This document shows, one piece after another, positions 7,993-16,222 of a stretch of DNA of 33,895 bases. The notes under the pieces are model-generated. The model saw only the letters and a list, made by a program, of their open reading frames with translations. It was not told the origin of the DNA and searched no databases. Position 1 is the first letter of the stretch; each line of letters opens with the position of its first letter. The position numbers were made by a program, and so were the translations under genes. The stretch is from Marinobacter sp. (GTDB lineage: Bacteria > Pseudomonadota > Gammaproteobacteria > Pseudomonadales > Oleiphilaceae), in NCBI GenBank assembly GCA_022014155.1, contig JAKLLS010000026.1, forward strand, positions 1-33,895. The letters are read 5' to 3'.

Positions 7993-8739
7993 TTAAAGGC
8001 CGTATTTGGTCTCGATGGCCTCGTACATACCGGTCTCGTGAACCTTCTTCAGGGCCGCGTTCAGCTCGTCAACCACACTGTCCGGAGTGGCGGGATTGAT
8101 CGCCAGGTACAGCTCGGTGTCATTAAACGAGTAGACCGGCTCCAGGCCTTCCACATCCTGCTGGGACGCAAAGTAGGGGCCGGCCAGACGGTCGGCGATC
8201 CACAGGTCGACCTGTCCCAGTTCCAGGCGCTTGGGGTTCAGGTCGTCGCTGTCCAGTGCCGAGACCTCATGACCACGTTCCAGCAGGTACTCGGTCATTA
8301 CATCGTTGCGGTAGCCACCGAACAACAGTCCCCGGGTATCTTCCAGCCTGTCGATCTTCAGGTCGGTGTTGGCGGGTGCAAAAATCGTCCACAGGTTTTT
8401 CGTCAGCGGCCCCACCCACTTGAACATGGGGGCGCGCTTTTCGGTATAGGTGGTGCAGAAGATACCGTGATTCTTCTTGTCCCTGGCGCGATTGTAGCCG
8501 TAATCCCAGTTACGGAGTTTGATAACGTAATCCAGGCTGGTATGGCCGAGAATCGCCTTGACCATTTCGGTACACAGGCCATCGATACTGTCACCGTTGT
8601 GCTCGAATGCACGGCCGGTAGCGCTCATGTTGTAGGGCGGGAAATTCTCGGTGTAAAAGTAGAGCTTTTCGGATGCGCTAACCTGAGGGGCCGAAGCCAG
8701 CGTCAGGATCAGAGACAGGAATATGAACAGTTTCCGCAC
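7993..8739 (-). CDS. periplasmic solute-binding protein (family 3-type), solitary
   Basis: Secreted periplasmic protein, 248 aa, resembling the bacterial extracellular solute-binding family 3 (amino-acid ABC-transporter type). The N-terminus RKLFIFLSLILTLASAPQVSA is a Sec signal peptide with a cleavage site after ASA-type residues near position 22. The mature part begins with YFYTENFPPYN, characteristic of this family, and later has GLCTEMVKAIL and a WVGPL segment. The start is GTG at 8739, with GGAG about 8 nt upstream. No permease or ATPase gene is nearby, so it either serves a transporter encoded elsewhere or has a sensory or other role, as many solitary members in marine gammaproteobacteria seem to. 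It lies 142 nt downstream of mnmE on the same strand. The ligand cannot be predicted. Confidence 0.8.
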   Translation of the reverse strand: MRKLFIFLSLILTLASAPQVSASEKLYFYTENFPPYNMSATGRAFEHNGDSIDGLCTEMVKAILGHTSLDYVIKLRNWDYGYNRARDKKNHGIFCTTYTEKRAPMFKWVGPLTKNLWTIFAPANTDLKIDRLEDTRGLLFGGYRNDVMTEYLLERGHEVSALDSDDLNPKRLELGQVDLWIADRLAGPYFASQQDVEGLEPVYSFNDTELYLAINPATPDSVVDELNAALKKVHETGMYEAIETKYGL

Positions 8740-8828
8740 AGCGTTTCTCCTTGCAATGGTGTTCGCACCACAAGGTCGTGGCGCGTTCGTTATGCGGCGG
8801 AGAAGTCTACCTGATGATTTAACGGTGT

Positions 8829-8856
8829 TTTATAGAATTCCTGTGTGTTTTCGTAA
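8829..8856 (-). promoter_or_regulatory. weak candidate promoter of the binding-protein gene
   Basis: On the minus strand a good -10 TATAAA (8834-8829) has a poor -35 TTACGA (8856-8851) 16 nt upstream. It lies in the gap after mnmE and would give a leader of about 80 nt. Confidence 0.3.
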
Positions 8857-8881
8857 GGGCGGCATCCTAAGGGTGCCACGT

Positions 8882-10246
8882 CTACTTCCCGATACAGAAA
8901 CTGCTGAATATTTTCCCCAACAGATCATCGGGCGTCATTACCCCGGTGATTTCACCCAGGGCATCCTGGGCGGCGCGCAAATCCTCCGCCAACAGCTCAC
9001 CGGCACCAAACCCGTCCAGTTGGCCCTGTCCCTGGAGCATGGAGTCACGGGCACGCTCCAGTGCATCCAGGTGCCGACGCCGGGCCAGGAAACCACCCTC
9101 GGTCGTCGCCGCAAACCCCATACACTGCTTCAGGTGATCCCGCAGAATCTCCAGCCCGGCCGCAGACTTGGCAGCGAGACGAATGACCGGGGCAGCCGGG
9201 TTATCCACAAGGCCGATAGTTTCCCCGGACAGATCCACCTTGTTCCGGATCACGGTCACCGGTGCCGATGCCGGTAACTGATCGATAAAGTCCGGCCAGA
9301 TCTCGTGAGGGGTGGTTTCCGGAGTCGTGGTGGCATCCACCATCAACAGGATCCGGTCCGCCTGGCGGATTTCATCCCAGGCCCGGGCAATGCCGATCTG
9401 TTCGACTTCATCGGGGCTATCCCTCAACCCTGCCGTATCAATGATGTGCAATGGCATGCCATCAATGTGGATATGTTCCCGCAGCACGTCCCGTGTCGTC
9501 CCTTCAATGGCCGTCACGATCGCCGCTTCACGGCCAGCCAGAGCATTGAGCAGGCTCGACTTACCCGCATTGGGCCTGCCAGCAATCACCACTTTCATAC
9601 CATCGCGGAGGATCGTTCCCTGTTGGGCTTCCGTCAGAATGCTGTCCAGGTCGGTAATCAGCTGCTGTAGATCGGCAGCCACTTTGCCATCCGCAAGAAA
9701 GTCGATTTCTTCTTCCGGGAAATCAATGGCCGCTTCCACATAGATGCGTAAGTGGGTGACTGCTTCCACCAGACTCTCGATACGTCGGGAAAACACCCCC
9801 TGCATGGATCGGACGGCGCAGCGTGCAGCCTGTTCCGAGCTGCTTTCAATCAGGTCGGCAATGGCTTCTGCCTGGGTGAGGTCCAGCTTGTCGTTGAGAA
9901 ATGCCCGTTCGGAAAACTCCCCGGGCCGCGCGAGACGAGCGCCGAGTTCACAGACCTGGCGCAGCAACAGGTCCAGGATTACCGTGCCGCCATGGCCCTG
10001 GAGTTCGAAGACATCCTCTCCGGTGAAGGAGTTGGGGTTGGGGAAAAACAGGCCAATGCCTTCATCGATCAGCTGGTTCTTCTGGTCGTAAAACGGTCCG
10101 TAATGGGCATAGCGGGGCCGGGGTTCATAACCCAGCATTCGACAGGCAATGTCCCGCGCGCCCGGACCGGACACACGGACAATACCGACACCGGCCTGAC
10201 CGGGGGCGGTGGCAATGGCGGCGATGGTATCGGTCATGTATTGCAT
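8882..10246 (-). CDS. mnmE: tRNA uridine-5-carboxymethylaminomethyl modification GTPase MnmE (TrmE)
   Basis: GTPase that, with MnmG, installs the carboxymethylaminomethyl group at wobble U34 of certain tRNAs. Protein of 454 aa, the normal length. Visible: an N-terminal folate-binding domain beginning [22 protein letters not shown], a helical domain, an inserted G domain with P-loop GRPNAGKSS (223-231), EGTTRDV (G2), DTAGLRD (G3) and RNKVDLS (G4), and the C-terminal FCIGK motif whose Cys is required for modification. Two in-frame ATGs (10246 and 10237) are possible. The second matches the usual family N-terminus better; the first sits closer to a normal distance from the upstream purine-rich stretch. 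It is the distal member of the rpmH-rnpA-yidD-yidC cluster. Confidence 0.97.
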   Translation of the reverse strand: MQYMTDTIAAIATAPGQAGVGIVRVSGPGARDIACRMLGYEPRPRYAHYGPFYDQKNQLIDEGIGLFFPNPNSFTGEDVFELQGHGGTVILDLLLRQVCELGARLARPGEFSERAFLNDKLDLTQAEAIADLIESSSEQAARCAVRSMQGVFSRRIESLVEAVTHLRIYVEAAIDFPEEEIDFLADGKVAADLQQLITDLDSILTEAQQGTILRDGMKVVIAGRPNAGKSSLLNALAGREAAIVTAIEGTTRDVLREHIHIDGMPLHIIDTAGLRDSPDEVEQIGIARAWDEIRQADRILLMVDATTTPETTPHEIWPDFIDQLPASAPVTVIRNKVDLSGETIGLVDNPAAPVIRLAAKSAAGLEILRDHLKQCMGFAATTEGGFLARRRHLDALERARDSMLQGQGQLDGFGAGELLAEDLRAAQDALGEITGVMTPDDLLGKIFSSFCIGK

Positions 10247-10286
10247 GTGTTTACCAAGATCCTTTCCTCTGGCCCTGAACCAGCAA

Positions 10287-10305
10287 AGGCTCCACGAAGG
10301 AGCCT
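10287..10305 (-). terminator. weak terminator or attenuator between yidC and mnmE
   Basis: AGGCTCC (10287-10293) and GGAGCCT (10299-10305) form a 7-bp stem with a 5-nt loop. On the minus strand it is followed by only three T residues. It may reduce rather than stop transcription from yidC into mnmE. Confidence 0.4.
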
Positions 10306-10341
10306 CTGTCAGGTTACGGTGTCAGACACGGTATCCGAAGA

Positions 10342-12048
10342 TCAGTGTTTTCTTCCCGCAACTTCCGCTTCAATCTTCCGCGTAATGTACCACTGCTGGG
10401 CAATGGACAGAATGTTGTTCACCAGCCAGTACAGTACCAGACCAGCGGGGAACCAGAGGAAGAACACGGTGAAGATCAGCGGCATCATCTTCATGATCTT
10501 GGCCTGCATGGGATCCGGCGGTGTCGGGTTAAGGCTCATTTGCAGGAACATGCTGGCGCCCATCAGAATCGGCAGGATGAAGTAGGGGTCCATCACCGAC
10601 AGGTCGTTTATCCACAGCATGAACGGTGCCTGGCGCAGCTGGACACTTTCAAACAGACACCAGTACAGGGAAATAAACACCGGCATCTGCACGAGGATCG
10701 GCAGGCAACCGCCCAGCGGATTGATCTTCTCCCGCTTGTAGAGAGCCATCATTTCCTGGGACATGCGTTGGCGATCATCCCCATAGAGCTCTTTCAGTCG
10801 GGTCAACTGCGGCGCTACGGCACGCATTCTCGCCATCGAACGGTAACTGGTGGCCGACAGATGGAAGAACACCGCCTTGACCAGAACCGTCAGCAGAATG
10901 ATAGCGACGCCCCAGTTCCCTACGATGCCATGGAACCATTCCAGAATGATGAACAGCGGCAAGGCAATAAAGAACAGGAAGCCGAAATCAACGGTACGAT
11001 CCATGTTCGGAGCAACGGCTTCGAGCCGGTCAATGATCTTTGGACCGACATAGGCACGGGCACCAATTTCTGCAGTTTCACCGGGAGCCACAGTGGTAGC
11101 TGGGTATACAAAGCCCATCACATAAAGCGGACCACGTCGGGTGGTCTGGAATTGGGCCGGCTGATCCCGTTCGGGAACCCAGGCGGTCAGGAAATAATGT
11201 TGGAGAAACGCCAGCCAGCCATTGGTCACCGACTGGTTAATCGGGGTCTCACTGAGGTCACCAAAATCGTACTTCTCGTAGGGATCTTCCGGGGTACTTA
11301 CCACCATGCCGAGGAAGGCTTTGATACCAAGGCTGTTCTGGGCAGTCGGATCGGGTGTCTGATCCCGGACGATTTTGCCTGTGAGGTTGGCTTTCCAGTC
11401 GTCACCGGACTGGTTATTGATCAGATAACGCATGCCAATCTCGTAGCTGTCACGAGCAAACTGGTATTGCTTGGTAATTTCGACGCCGGCATCCGTGGTG
11501 AAGGTGAGGTTAACAATGAGCTCATTGGCGTCTTCGGACAACTCGTAGCTCGAAGTAGCGGATTCATAGACCGGGGGTTGACCATTACTGCTGCTGTCGA
11601 TCCCATCGCGACCGATCAGTCCGCTTTCCAGGACATAGGTACGGTTGCCTGAATTCGTCAGGATCTTCAGGGATTCCTTGCTATCAAGAGATCTGTCGTA
11701 ATCCAGCAGGGAACTTTCCACCAGGTTGCCACCGACACGATCAATCTTGAGCTCCAGCACATCAGTACGGACAGTGATCAACTGGTCACTGATTTCCGCA
11801 GTGTTGGTGTCGCCGATAGCCTGACTGTCGTCGTCAGGTGTGGTGAATTCTCCACCGTTGCTGTTTTCTGTGCCGTATTCTTCCGGTGTGCGGAGGTCAG
11901 CGGTGCTACCGTTGCTGCCTGTTGACCGGGTTTGTTCGACAACCTGTTGTTGCTGTTGCGGCTGGTTATAGTCTTCGTTCCAGGCAAGCACCATCAGGTA
12001 ACTGACAATAGCGAGGCCGGCAAATAATACAATGCGTTGAATATCCAT
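10342..12048 (-). CDS. yidC: membrane protein insertase YidC
   Basis: Inner-membrane insertase/chaperone of the YidC/Oxa1/Alb3 family; it inserts membrane proteins alone or with SecYEG. Start chosen at 12048 (MDIQRIVLFAGLAIVSYLMVLAW), the typical first transmembrane segment of Gram-negative YidC. The open frame extends 26 codons upstream but that part is non-homologous and overlaps yidD. Length is 568 aa. Order: TM1, a Q/S/T-rich linker, the large periplasmic beta domain, then the conserved C-terminal membrane domain (DFGFLFFIALPLFIILEWFHGIVGNWGVAIILLTV onward, GGCLPILVQMPVFISLYW, and the final FLWFPAGLVLYWLVNNILSIAQQW), ending in a basic tail. It begins 4 nt after the yidD stop. Confidence 0.97.
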   Translation of the reverse strand: MDIQRIVLFAGLAIVSYLMVLAWNEDYNQPQQQQQVVEQTRSTGSNGSTADLRTPEEYGTENSNGGEFTTPDDDSQAIGDTNTAEISDQLITVRTDVLELKIDRVGGNLVESSLLDYDRSLDSKESLKILTNSGNRTYVLESGLIGRDGIDSSSNGQPPVYESATSSYELSEDANELIVNLTFTTDAGVEITKQYQFARDSYEIGMRYLINNQSGDDWKANLTGKIVRDQTPDPTAQNSLGIKAFLGMVVSTPEDPYEKYDFGDLSETPINQSVTNGWLAFLQHYFLTAWVPERDQPAQFQTTRRGPLYVMGFVYPATTVAPGETAEIGARAYVGPKIIDRLEAVAPNMDRTVDFGFLFFIALPLFIILEWFHGIVGNWGVAIILLTVLVKAVFFHLSATSYRSMARMRAVAPQLTRLKELYGDDRQRMSQEMMALYKREKINPLGGCLPILVQMPVFISLYWCLFESVQLRQAPFMLWINDLSVMDPYFILPILMGASMFLQMSLNPTPPDPMQAKIMKMMPLIFTVFFLWFPAGLVLYWLVNNILSIAQQWYITRKIEAEVAGRKH

Positions 12049-12052
12049 AAAC

Positions 12053-12319
12053 TTACTGTTTGGTCTGGTTCGTGTTATGGGAATGGCTAGCCTGCCCGCA
12101 ATGGTCAGTGCCCGGTACCGGATCATACCCGCCTTCAGCCCATGGATGACACCTCAACAAACGCCCCGTGGCAAGAAAAAGACCTTTGATAGCACCATGA
12201 TAAGTGATGGCTTCAACAGCATATTGCGAGCAGGTTGGATAATGCCGGCAGTGACTGGCCATCAGGGGACTGATTGCATATTGGTAGAAGCGGATTGGCA
12301 AGAGCAGCAATGTGCGCAT
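12053..12319 (-). CDS. yidD: membrane protein insertion efficiency factor YidD
   Basis: Small inner-membrane-associated protein, 88 aa, that assists YidC-dependent insertion. The hallmark segment [16 protein letters not shown] and the later [13 protein letters not shown] are both present. The N-terminal [16 protein letters not shown] helix is the membrane-binding part. Its ATG overlaps the rnpA stop by one base (TAATG) and yidC follows after 4 nt, which indicates translational coupling in this operon. Confidence 0.95.
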   Translation of the reverse strand: MRTLLLLPIRFYQYAISPLMASHCRHYPTCSQYAVEAITYHGAIKGLFLATGRLLRCHPWAEGGYDPVPGTDHCGQASHSHNTNQTKQ

Positions 12320-12723
12320 TAATCCGATCCTTTACCAGTGGGAGAGGGTGCAGGTGTCGACGATTGAGCGTGACGATGTTTTCTTACCAGCCGTGACCAG
12401 AGGTCATTCAGCGTAGCAGTGACGGTCTGGTTATCAAGCTGAGCCAGACCTTGCCTGCCAAGAACGATGATGTCCAGACCGGGCAACTCGGGCTGGAGCC
12501 TGAAAGTTTCCCGTACACGTCGCTTGACGCGGTTACGTTGTACGGCAAGTTTCAGGTTTTTCTTGGAAAACACCAGACCGATCCTGGCGTGTCCCAACGA
12601 ATTGGGTGTCGCCAGGATCAGAAAATTCCGGTGTGGAACTCTGATTCTTACGTCGTTGAAGACTTTGCCGTAATCGCCGGGTTTCAGTAGCCGGTGGGAT
12701 TTCGGGAAACTCAAAGCCTTCAT
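12319..12723 (-). CDS. rnpA: ribonuclease P protein component
   Basis: Protein subunit of RNase P, which with the M1 RNA (rnpB, not in this window) removes the 5' leader from precursor tRNAs. It has 134 aa, slightly longer than E. coli RnpA (119 aa), with a Ser/Pro/Thr-rich C-terminal tail ([12 protein letters not shown]). The family signature is visible in [29 protein letters not shown] (about residues 47-75), the basic RNA-binding helix. It starts 15 nt after rpmH stops and overlaps yidD by one base. Confidence 0.96.
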   Translation of the reverse strand: MKALSFPKSHRLLKPGDYGKVFNDVRIRVPHRNFLILATPNSLGHARIGLVFSKKNLKLAVQRNRVKRRVRETFRLQPELPGLDIIVLGRQGLAQLDNQTVTATLNDLWSRLVRKHRHAQSSTPAPSPTGKGSD

Positions 12724-12738
12724 GAGGCGGACGATGTC

Positions 12739-12873
12739 TTAAGCAGACAGACGTGCGCGGCCTTTCGCACGACGACGGGAAATGACTTTCCGGCCGTTTG
12801 CAGTGGCCATACGAGCACGGAAACCGTGGACGCGCTTACGCTTCAGTACGCTTGGTTGAAACGTTCTTTTCAT
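12739..12873 (-). CDS. rpmH: 50S ribosomal protein L34
   Basis: Forty-four-residue, very basic ribosomal large-subunit protein. Translation begins [18 protein letters not shown] and ends [12 protein letters not shown], the near-universal L34 sequence. It is first gene of the leftward rpmH-rnpA-yidD-yidC(-mnmE) cluster and lies next to oriC, its usual position in gammaproteobacteria. Confidence 0.98.
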   Translation of the reverse strand: MKRTFQPSVLKRKRVHGFRARMATANGRKVISRRRAKGRARLSA

Positions 12874-12948
12874 GGTGATGATCTCACATTTCAGGTATTT
12901 GGAAACTCAACGGTTGGCTGGAAAATGAACAGCCAAAACAGGAGCGGC

Positions 12949-12977
12949 ATTCTATGCAAACTGGCGGATGAATTCAA
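12949..12977 (-). promoter_or_regulatory. sigma-70 promoter of rpmH operon
   Basis: Minus strand: -35 TTGAAT (12977-12972), a 17-nt spacer, and -10 TAGAAT (12954-12949). It matches consensus well and gives an untranslated leader of roughly 70 nt before rpmH. Confidence 0.65.
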
Positions 12978-13033
12978 TGGCTAATGCAGGGGTAGGTGTG
13001 GAAAGTGCGGAGGGACCGAAGATCTGGCCAGTC

Positions 13034-13096
13034 ACTAATAACATTAGTAGGTCTTTTTTAATCTTCTTAAGGATTAATTATTACTGTTATTAGTAA
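13034..13096. repeat. AT-rich palindrome pair in the rpmH-proximal part of oriC
   Basis: ACTAAT-AAC-ATTAGT (13034-13048) and TTACT-GTTATT-AGTAA (13081-13096) are each inverted repeats. In addition CTAATAAC (13035-13042) and GTTATTAG (13086-13093) are inverted copies of each other. The stretch between is AT-rich with a T6 run. Confidence 0.6.
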
Positions 13097-13106
13097 GCAG
13101 CTTTTC

Positions 13107-13115
13107 TGTGGATAA
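13107..13115 (-). promoter_or_regulatory. DnaA box (perfect)
   Basis: TGTGGATAA on the plus strand is the reverse complement of TTATCCACA, the consensus high-affinity DnaA box. Confidence 0.85.
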
Positions 13116-13184
13116 GGGGATTTACAATATGAAATTCAGTGCGTTAAGAGGTTTACAAAGACGTTGACAAGGCGCCCTGGGATC

Positions 13185-13193
13185 TGTGCATAA
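13185..13193 (-). promoter_or_regulatory. DnaA box (perfect, TTATGCACA)
   Basis: TGTGCATAA on the plus strand is the reverse complement of TTATGCACA, which fits the TTATNCACA consensus. Confidence 0.8.
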
Positions 13194-13206
13194 GCGATGC
13201 AGGGAT

Positions 13207-13215
13207 TGTGGGTAA
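13207..13215 (-). promoter_or_regulatory. DnaA box (one mismatch)
   Basis: TGTGGGTAA reads TTACCCACA on the minus strand, one mismatch from TTATCCACA. The same variant recurs at 13302-13310. Confidence 0.55.
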
Positions 13216-13263
13216 TTCGAGGTGGTGGTCAAAACCTGACTTATCCCTGTGTTGGTCAAGTGG

Positions 13264-13300
13264 ATACACACAGGGTTAAACGCAAGGTATACACACAGGG
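13264..13300 (+). repeat. 12-mer direct repeat in oriC
   Basis: ATACACACAGGG occurs exactly at 13264-13275 and 13289-13300, 25 bp apart. The related CCCTGTGT at 13245-13252 is the inverse of the 3' part of the repeat. It may be part of the DnaA-binding array. Confidence 0.7.
13287..13295 (+). promoter_or_regulatory. DnaA box (one mismatch)
   Basis: GTATACACA differs from TTATACACA only at the first base. It overlaps the second copy of the 12-mer repeat. Confidence 0.45.
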
Positions 13301-13301
13301 C

Positions 13302-13310
13302 TGTGGGTAA
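13302..13310 (-). promoter_or_regulatory. DnaA box (one mismatch)
   Basis: TGTGGGTAA is identical to the variant box at 13207-13215 and reads TTACCCACA on the minus strand. Confidence 0.55.
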
Positions 13311-13350
13311 CTGGGACTGGTATTATTTTTCTGTACACAACCCTGTAGGT

Positions 13351-13388
13351 AAGTTTGTAAAAACATGAAAATAAATAAAATAAATTTC
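13351..13388. other. AT-rich stretch, candidate DNA unwinding element
   Basis: This stretch contains only a few G or C residues and includes AAAATAAATAAAATAAATTT. It lies between the DnaA-box cluster and dnaA, a suitable position for origin opening. Confidence 0.5.
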
Positions 13389-13419
13389 CACAGGCTGTTC
13401 ATGAGTGGGTTTTTCCCCT

Positions 13420-13447
13420 TTTACTTGAGGGGCCCGCGGGGTAGAAT
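13420..13447 (+). promoter_or_regulatory. candidate dnaA promoter
   Basis: -35 TTTACT (13420-13425), a 16-nt GC-rich spacer, and -10 TAGAAT (13442-13447). It would give a leader of about 70 nt before the dnaA GTG. Confidence 0.4.
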
Positions 13448-13523
13448 TCCGGGTCATCTCTGACATCATCGGGTTACCGTAATCCGGTGTGAGAAAATTC
13501 TGAGGCATCGGAGGCAGGCTGTT

Positions 13524-14975
13524 GTGCCGAATACCATCTGGCATCAGTGTCTAGAAGTACTCCGGGACGAGTTTCCCGCTCAACAGTTCAATACCTGGCT
13601 GAGGCCATTACAGTCTGATCATCGCGAAGGTCAGCTGATGTTGTTTGCGCCCAACCGGTTTGTTATGGACTGGGTGAACGAAAAATACCTCAGGCGTATA
13701 GAAGAAGTATTGAAGGATTTGAACGGGGGACAAGCGCCCCGCGTAAATATGAAGGTTGGATCGGCGCCAAAGGTCGGGGATCTGGTGGTGCGTTCGGAAC
13801 CTGACAAACCGGTCAATGGGGCTGCCCAGGAAGAAGCCGGTAGTTCCGTCACCGAGGAGGAAAAGGGCGTTGCGGCCACGGTGTCATCGCCTTCGGTAAA
13901 ACCTCCGCAAGGTAGTCAGCGGCGTACGGTTCAGGTTGAAGGTGATATCAAGCACCAGAGTTTTCTGAACGAGGGTTTTACGTTTGAAACCTTTGTTGAA
14001 GGTAAATCCAACCAGTTGGCGCGGGCGGCGTCGATGCAGGTGGCTGAAAACCCCGGCGGTGCCTATAACCCGTTGTTCCTTTATGGTGGGGTTGGTCTTG
14101 GTAAGACTCACCTTATGCACGCGATTGGTAACGATATCGTGCGGCGTAATCCCCGCGCCAAGGTTGCCTATCTGCGTTCCGAGCGGTTTGTTGCTGATAT
14201 GGTCAAGGCGTTGCAGCTGAACGCGATCAATGAATTCAAGCGGTATTACCGTTCGGTGGATGCGTTATTGATCGATGATATCCAGTTCTTCGCCCGCAAG
14301 GAGCGGTCTCAGGAAGAGTTTTTCCACACCTTTAATGCGTTGCTCGAAGGCGGGCAACAGGTGATTGTCACCTGCGACCGGTTCCCGAAAGAAATTGTGG
14401 ATATGGAAGAGCGGCTCAAGTCGCGATTCGGTTGGGGGCTTACCGTGATGGTAGAACCGCCGGAGCTGGAAACCCGGGTTGCGATCCTGATGAAAAAGGC
14501 CGAGCAGGCCAACGTCAAACTGAGCAGCGAAGCGGCTTTTTTCATTGCCCAGAAAATCCGATCCAATGTCCGAGAGCTAGAGGGGGCGCTTCGTTTGGTG
14601 ATAGCGAATGCTCACTTCACGGGCTCGGAGATTACCCCGCCGTTCATTCGCGAAAGTCTGAAGGATCTGCTGGCGCTCCATGAAAAGCAGGTCAGTATTG
14701 ATAACATTCAGCGTACGGTGGCGGAGTATTACAAGATCAAGGTGGCGGATCTGTTGTCAAAACGACGGACCCGAACGGTAACCCGTCCGCGGCAAGTGGC
14801 TATGTCGTTGTCGAAAGAGTTGACCAACCACAGCTTGCCGGAGATCGGCGATGCCTTCGGTGGCCGTGACCACACCACGGTATTGCATGCCTGCAAGAAG
14901 ATTGTGGAATTGCAGGAGACGGATCCCAGTATCCGTGAGGATTATCAGAACTTTATGAGGCTGCTGACCACCTGA
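13524..14975 (+). CDS. dnaA: chromosomal replication initiator protein DnaA
   Basis: AAA+ ATPase that binds DnaA boxes and opens oriC; 483 aa. Domains in order: domain I ([25 protein letters not shown]), a variable acidic and Pro/Ser-rich linker (about residues 80-145), the AAA+ domain with P-loop GGVGLGKT (188-195) and Walker [10 protein letters not shown], and the C-terminal helix-turn-helix domain with the signature [24 protein letters not shown]. The start is GTG at 13524, preceded by GGAGGC at about 7 nt and matching the usual N-terminus. It is the first gene of the rightward dnaA-dnaN-kinase-recF-gyrB cluster. Confidence 0.99.
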   Translation: MPNTIWHQCLEVLRDEFPAQQFNTWLRPLQSDHREGQLMLFAPNRFVMDWVNEKYLRRIEEVLKDLNGGQAPRVNMKVGSAPKVGDLVVRSEPDKPVNGAAQEEAGSSVTEEEKGVAATVSSPSVKPPQGSQRRTVQVEGDIKHQSFLNEGFTFETFVEGKSNQLARAASMQVAENPGGAYNPLFLYGGVGLGKTHLMHAIGNDIVRRNPRAKVAYLRSERFVADMVKALQLNAINEFKRYYRSVDALLIDDIQFFARKERSQEEFFHTFNALLEGGQQVIVTCDRFPKEIVDMEERLKSRFGWGLTVMVEPPELETRVAILMKKAEQANVKLSSEAAFFIAQKIRSNVRELEGALRLVIANAHFTGSEITPPFIRESLKDLLALHEKQVSIDNIQRTVAEYYKIKVADLLSKRRTRTVTRPRQVAMSLSKELTNHSLPEIGDAFGGRDHTTVLHACKKIVELQETDPSIREDYQNFMRLLTT

Positions 14976-15030
14976 TGACCGGGATGGTTGCGGACAACAT
15001 TCACCTTCCAATAAAAGAATGCTGAGTGCC

Positions 15031-16131
15031 ATGAAACTGACGATCAGCCGAGAATCACTGCTTACCCCGTTGCAATCCATTGCCGGGGTCGTAGAGCGCA
15101 AACAGACCATGCCGGTGCTGTCCAATGTGTTGCTGGTGGCCGAGGACAACACCCTCACCATGACCGGCACCAATATGGAAGTGGAGTTGGTGGGGCGGAT
15201 CACACCTGTGCATGTGGACCAGCCGGGGAAAATTACGGTGCCCGCACGAAAGCTCGCGGATATCTGCCGGGCACTGGGCGATGAGGCACCCATCGAGTTG
15301 GCCCAGGAAGGAGACCGTCTGCACCTTCGTTGCGGCGCGAGTCATTTTACCCTGTCGACCCTGCCGGCCGAGCATTTCCCGAATGTCGAGGATGATGCAG
15401 AAAGTTTCCGTCTTGACGTGCCACAGAAAGAATTGAGTCGCATGCTGGATGCCACCGCATTCGCCATGGCACAGCAGGACGTTCGCTACTACCTGAACGG
15501 GTTGTTGCTGGAAGTGGATCAGGGCCACATACGTACCGTAGCCACCGATGGCCACCGGCTGGCGATGGCTCACTTCGACCTGCCTACCGGCAGTGACCTT
15601 CGTCAGGTCATTGTGCCGCGTAAGGGTGTACTGGAGCTGGCACGGCTGCTGGACGATGTGGAGACTCCGGTCACTCTGGTGGTGGGTGACAATCATCTGC
15701 GGGCGACCGTCGGAAGTTATACCTTCACGTCGAAACTGATCGAAGGCAAATTCCCCGACTACAATCGTGTTATCCCCCGTGGCGGCGACAAGGTCGTCCT
15801 GGCCGATCGGGCGACACTGAAGAATACCCTGCAACGGGCGGGCATTCTTTCCCACGAAAATATCCGCGGTGTGCGATTGAACCTGGCACCCAATGAGCTG
15901 CAGGTTTTCGCCAACAATCCGGATCAGGAACAGGCCGAAGACGCGCTGCCGGTGGAGTATCAGGGCGAATCACTGCAGATCGGCTTTAATGTAGGCTACC
16001 TGGTCGATGTCATGAACGCGCTGGACGAGGACCAAGTCAAGATTACCCTGTCCAATCCTAACAGCAGCGCGTTGATCGAGGCTCAGAACGATAATCGTTG
16101 TTTGTACGTGGTCATGCCCATGCGCCTGTAA
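15031..16131 (+). CDS. dnaN: DNA polymerase III sliding clamp (beta subunit)
   Basis: Ring-forming processivity clamp, 366 aa, the same length as E. coli DnaN. The start is taken as the ATG at 15031 (MKLTISRESLLTPLQSI), which aligns with the known N-terminus. The in-frame ATG at 15019 would add four residues and is less likely. Conserved features include ARKLADICRAL, the central TDGHRLA, and the C-terminal YVVMPMRL that forms part of the partner-binding pocket. It lies 55 nt after dnaA with no terminator between, so co-transcription is likely. Confidence 0.98.
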   Translation: MKLTISRESLLTPLQSIAGVVERKQTMPVLSNVLLVAEDNTLTMTGTNMEVELVGRITPVHVDQPGKITVPARKLADICRALGDEAPIELAQEGDRLHLRCGASHFTLSTLPAEHFPNVEDDAESFRLDVPQKELSRMLDATAFAMAQQDVRYYLNGLLLEVDQGHIRTVATDGHRLAMAHFDLPTGSDLRQVIVPRKGVLELARLLDDVETPVTLVVGDNHLRATVGSYTFTSKLIEGKFPDYNRVIPRGGDKVVLADRATLKNTLQRAGILSHENIRGVRLNLAPNELQVFANNPDQEQAEDALPVEYQGESLQIGFNVGYLVDVMNALDEDQVKITLSNPNSSALIEAQNDNRCLYVVMPMRL

Positions 16132-16144
16132 TGTTGATTGAACC

Positions 16145-16166
16145 GGGCCACAGGCATGGGTGGCCC
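16145..16166 (+). other. hairpin after dnaN, no T-run
   Basis: GGGCCAC (16145-16151) pairs with GTGGCCC (16160-16166) across an 8-nt loop; flanking bases extend the stem with one bulge. No T-run follows, so it may be an mRNA-stability or processing element rather than a full terminator. Confidence 0.4.
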
Positions 16167-16222
16167 GTTCGGATGTCGGGGATTGGTTACACATCGGGTT
16201 CAGTAAACGTTGAGGTGAAGAG

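Larger units (their letters stand above)
12878..13520. other. oriC: chromosomal replication origin region (oriC)
   Basis: A gene-free interval of about 650 bp between divergent rpmH and dnaA, the oriC location in pseudomonads and relatives. It holds two perfect DnaA boxes (13107-13115, 13185-13193), three boxes with one mismatch (13207-13215, 13287-13295, 13302-13310), an AT-rich stretch next to dnaA (13351-13388) that could be the unwinding element, a second AT-rich stretch (13034-13105), and a 12-mer direct repeat (13264-13275 and 13289-13300). Origin activity is inferred from gene context and box density. Confidence 0.88.

Noticed and set aside
7978..8814. 278-codon plus-strand open frame opposite the binding-protein gene
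   Set aside because: The opposite strand encodes a signal peptide, a family-typical start and an RBS; this frame has none of these.
13241..13249. TTATCCCTG as a further DnaA box
   Set aside because: Three mismatches to TTATCCACA; kept only as part of the CCCTGTGT repeat pattern.
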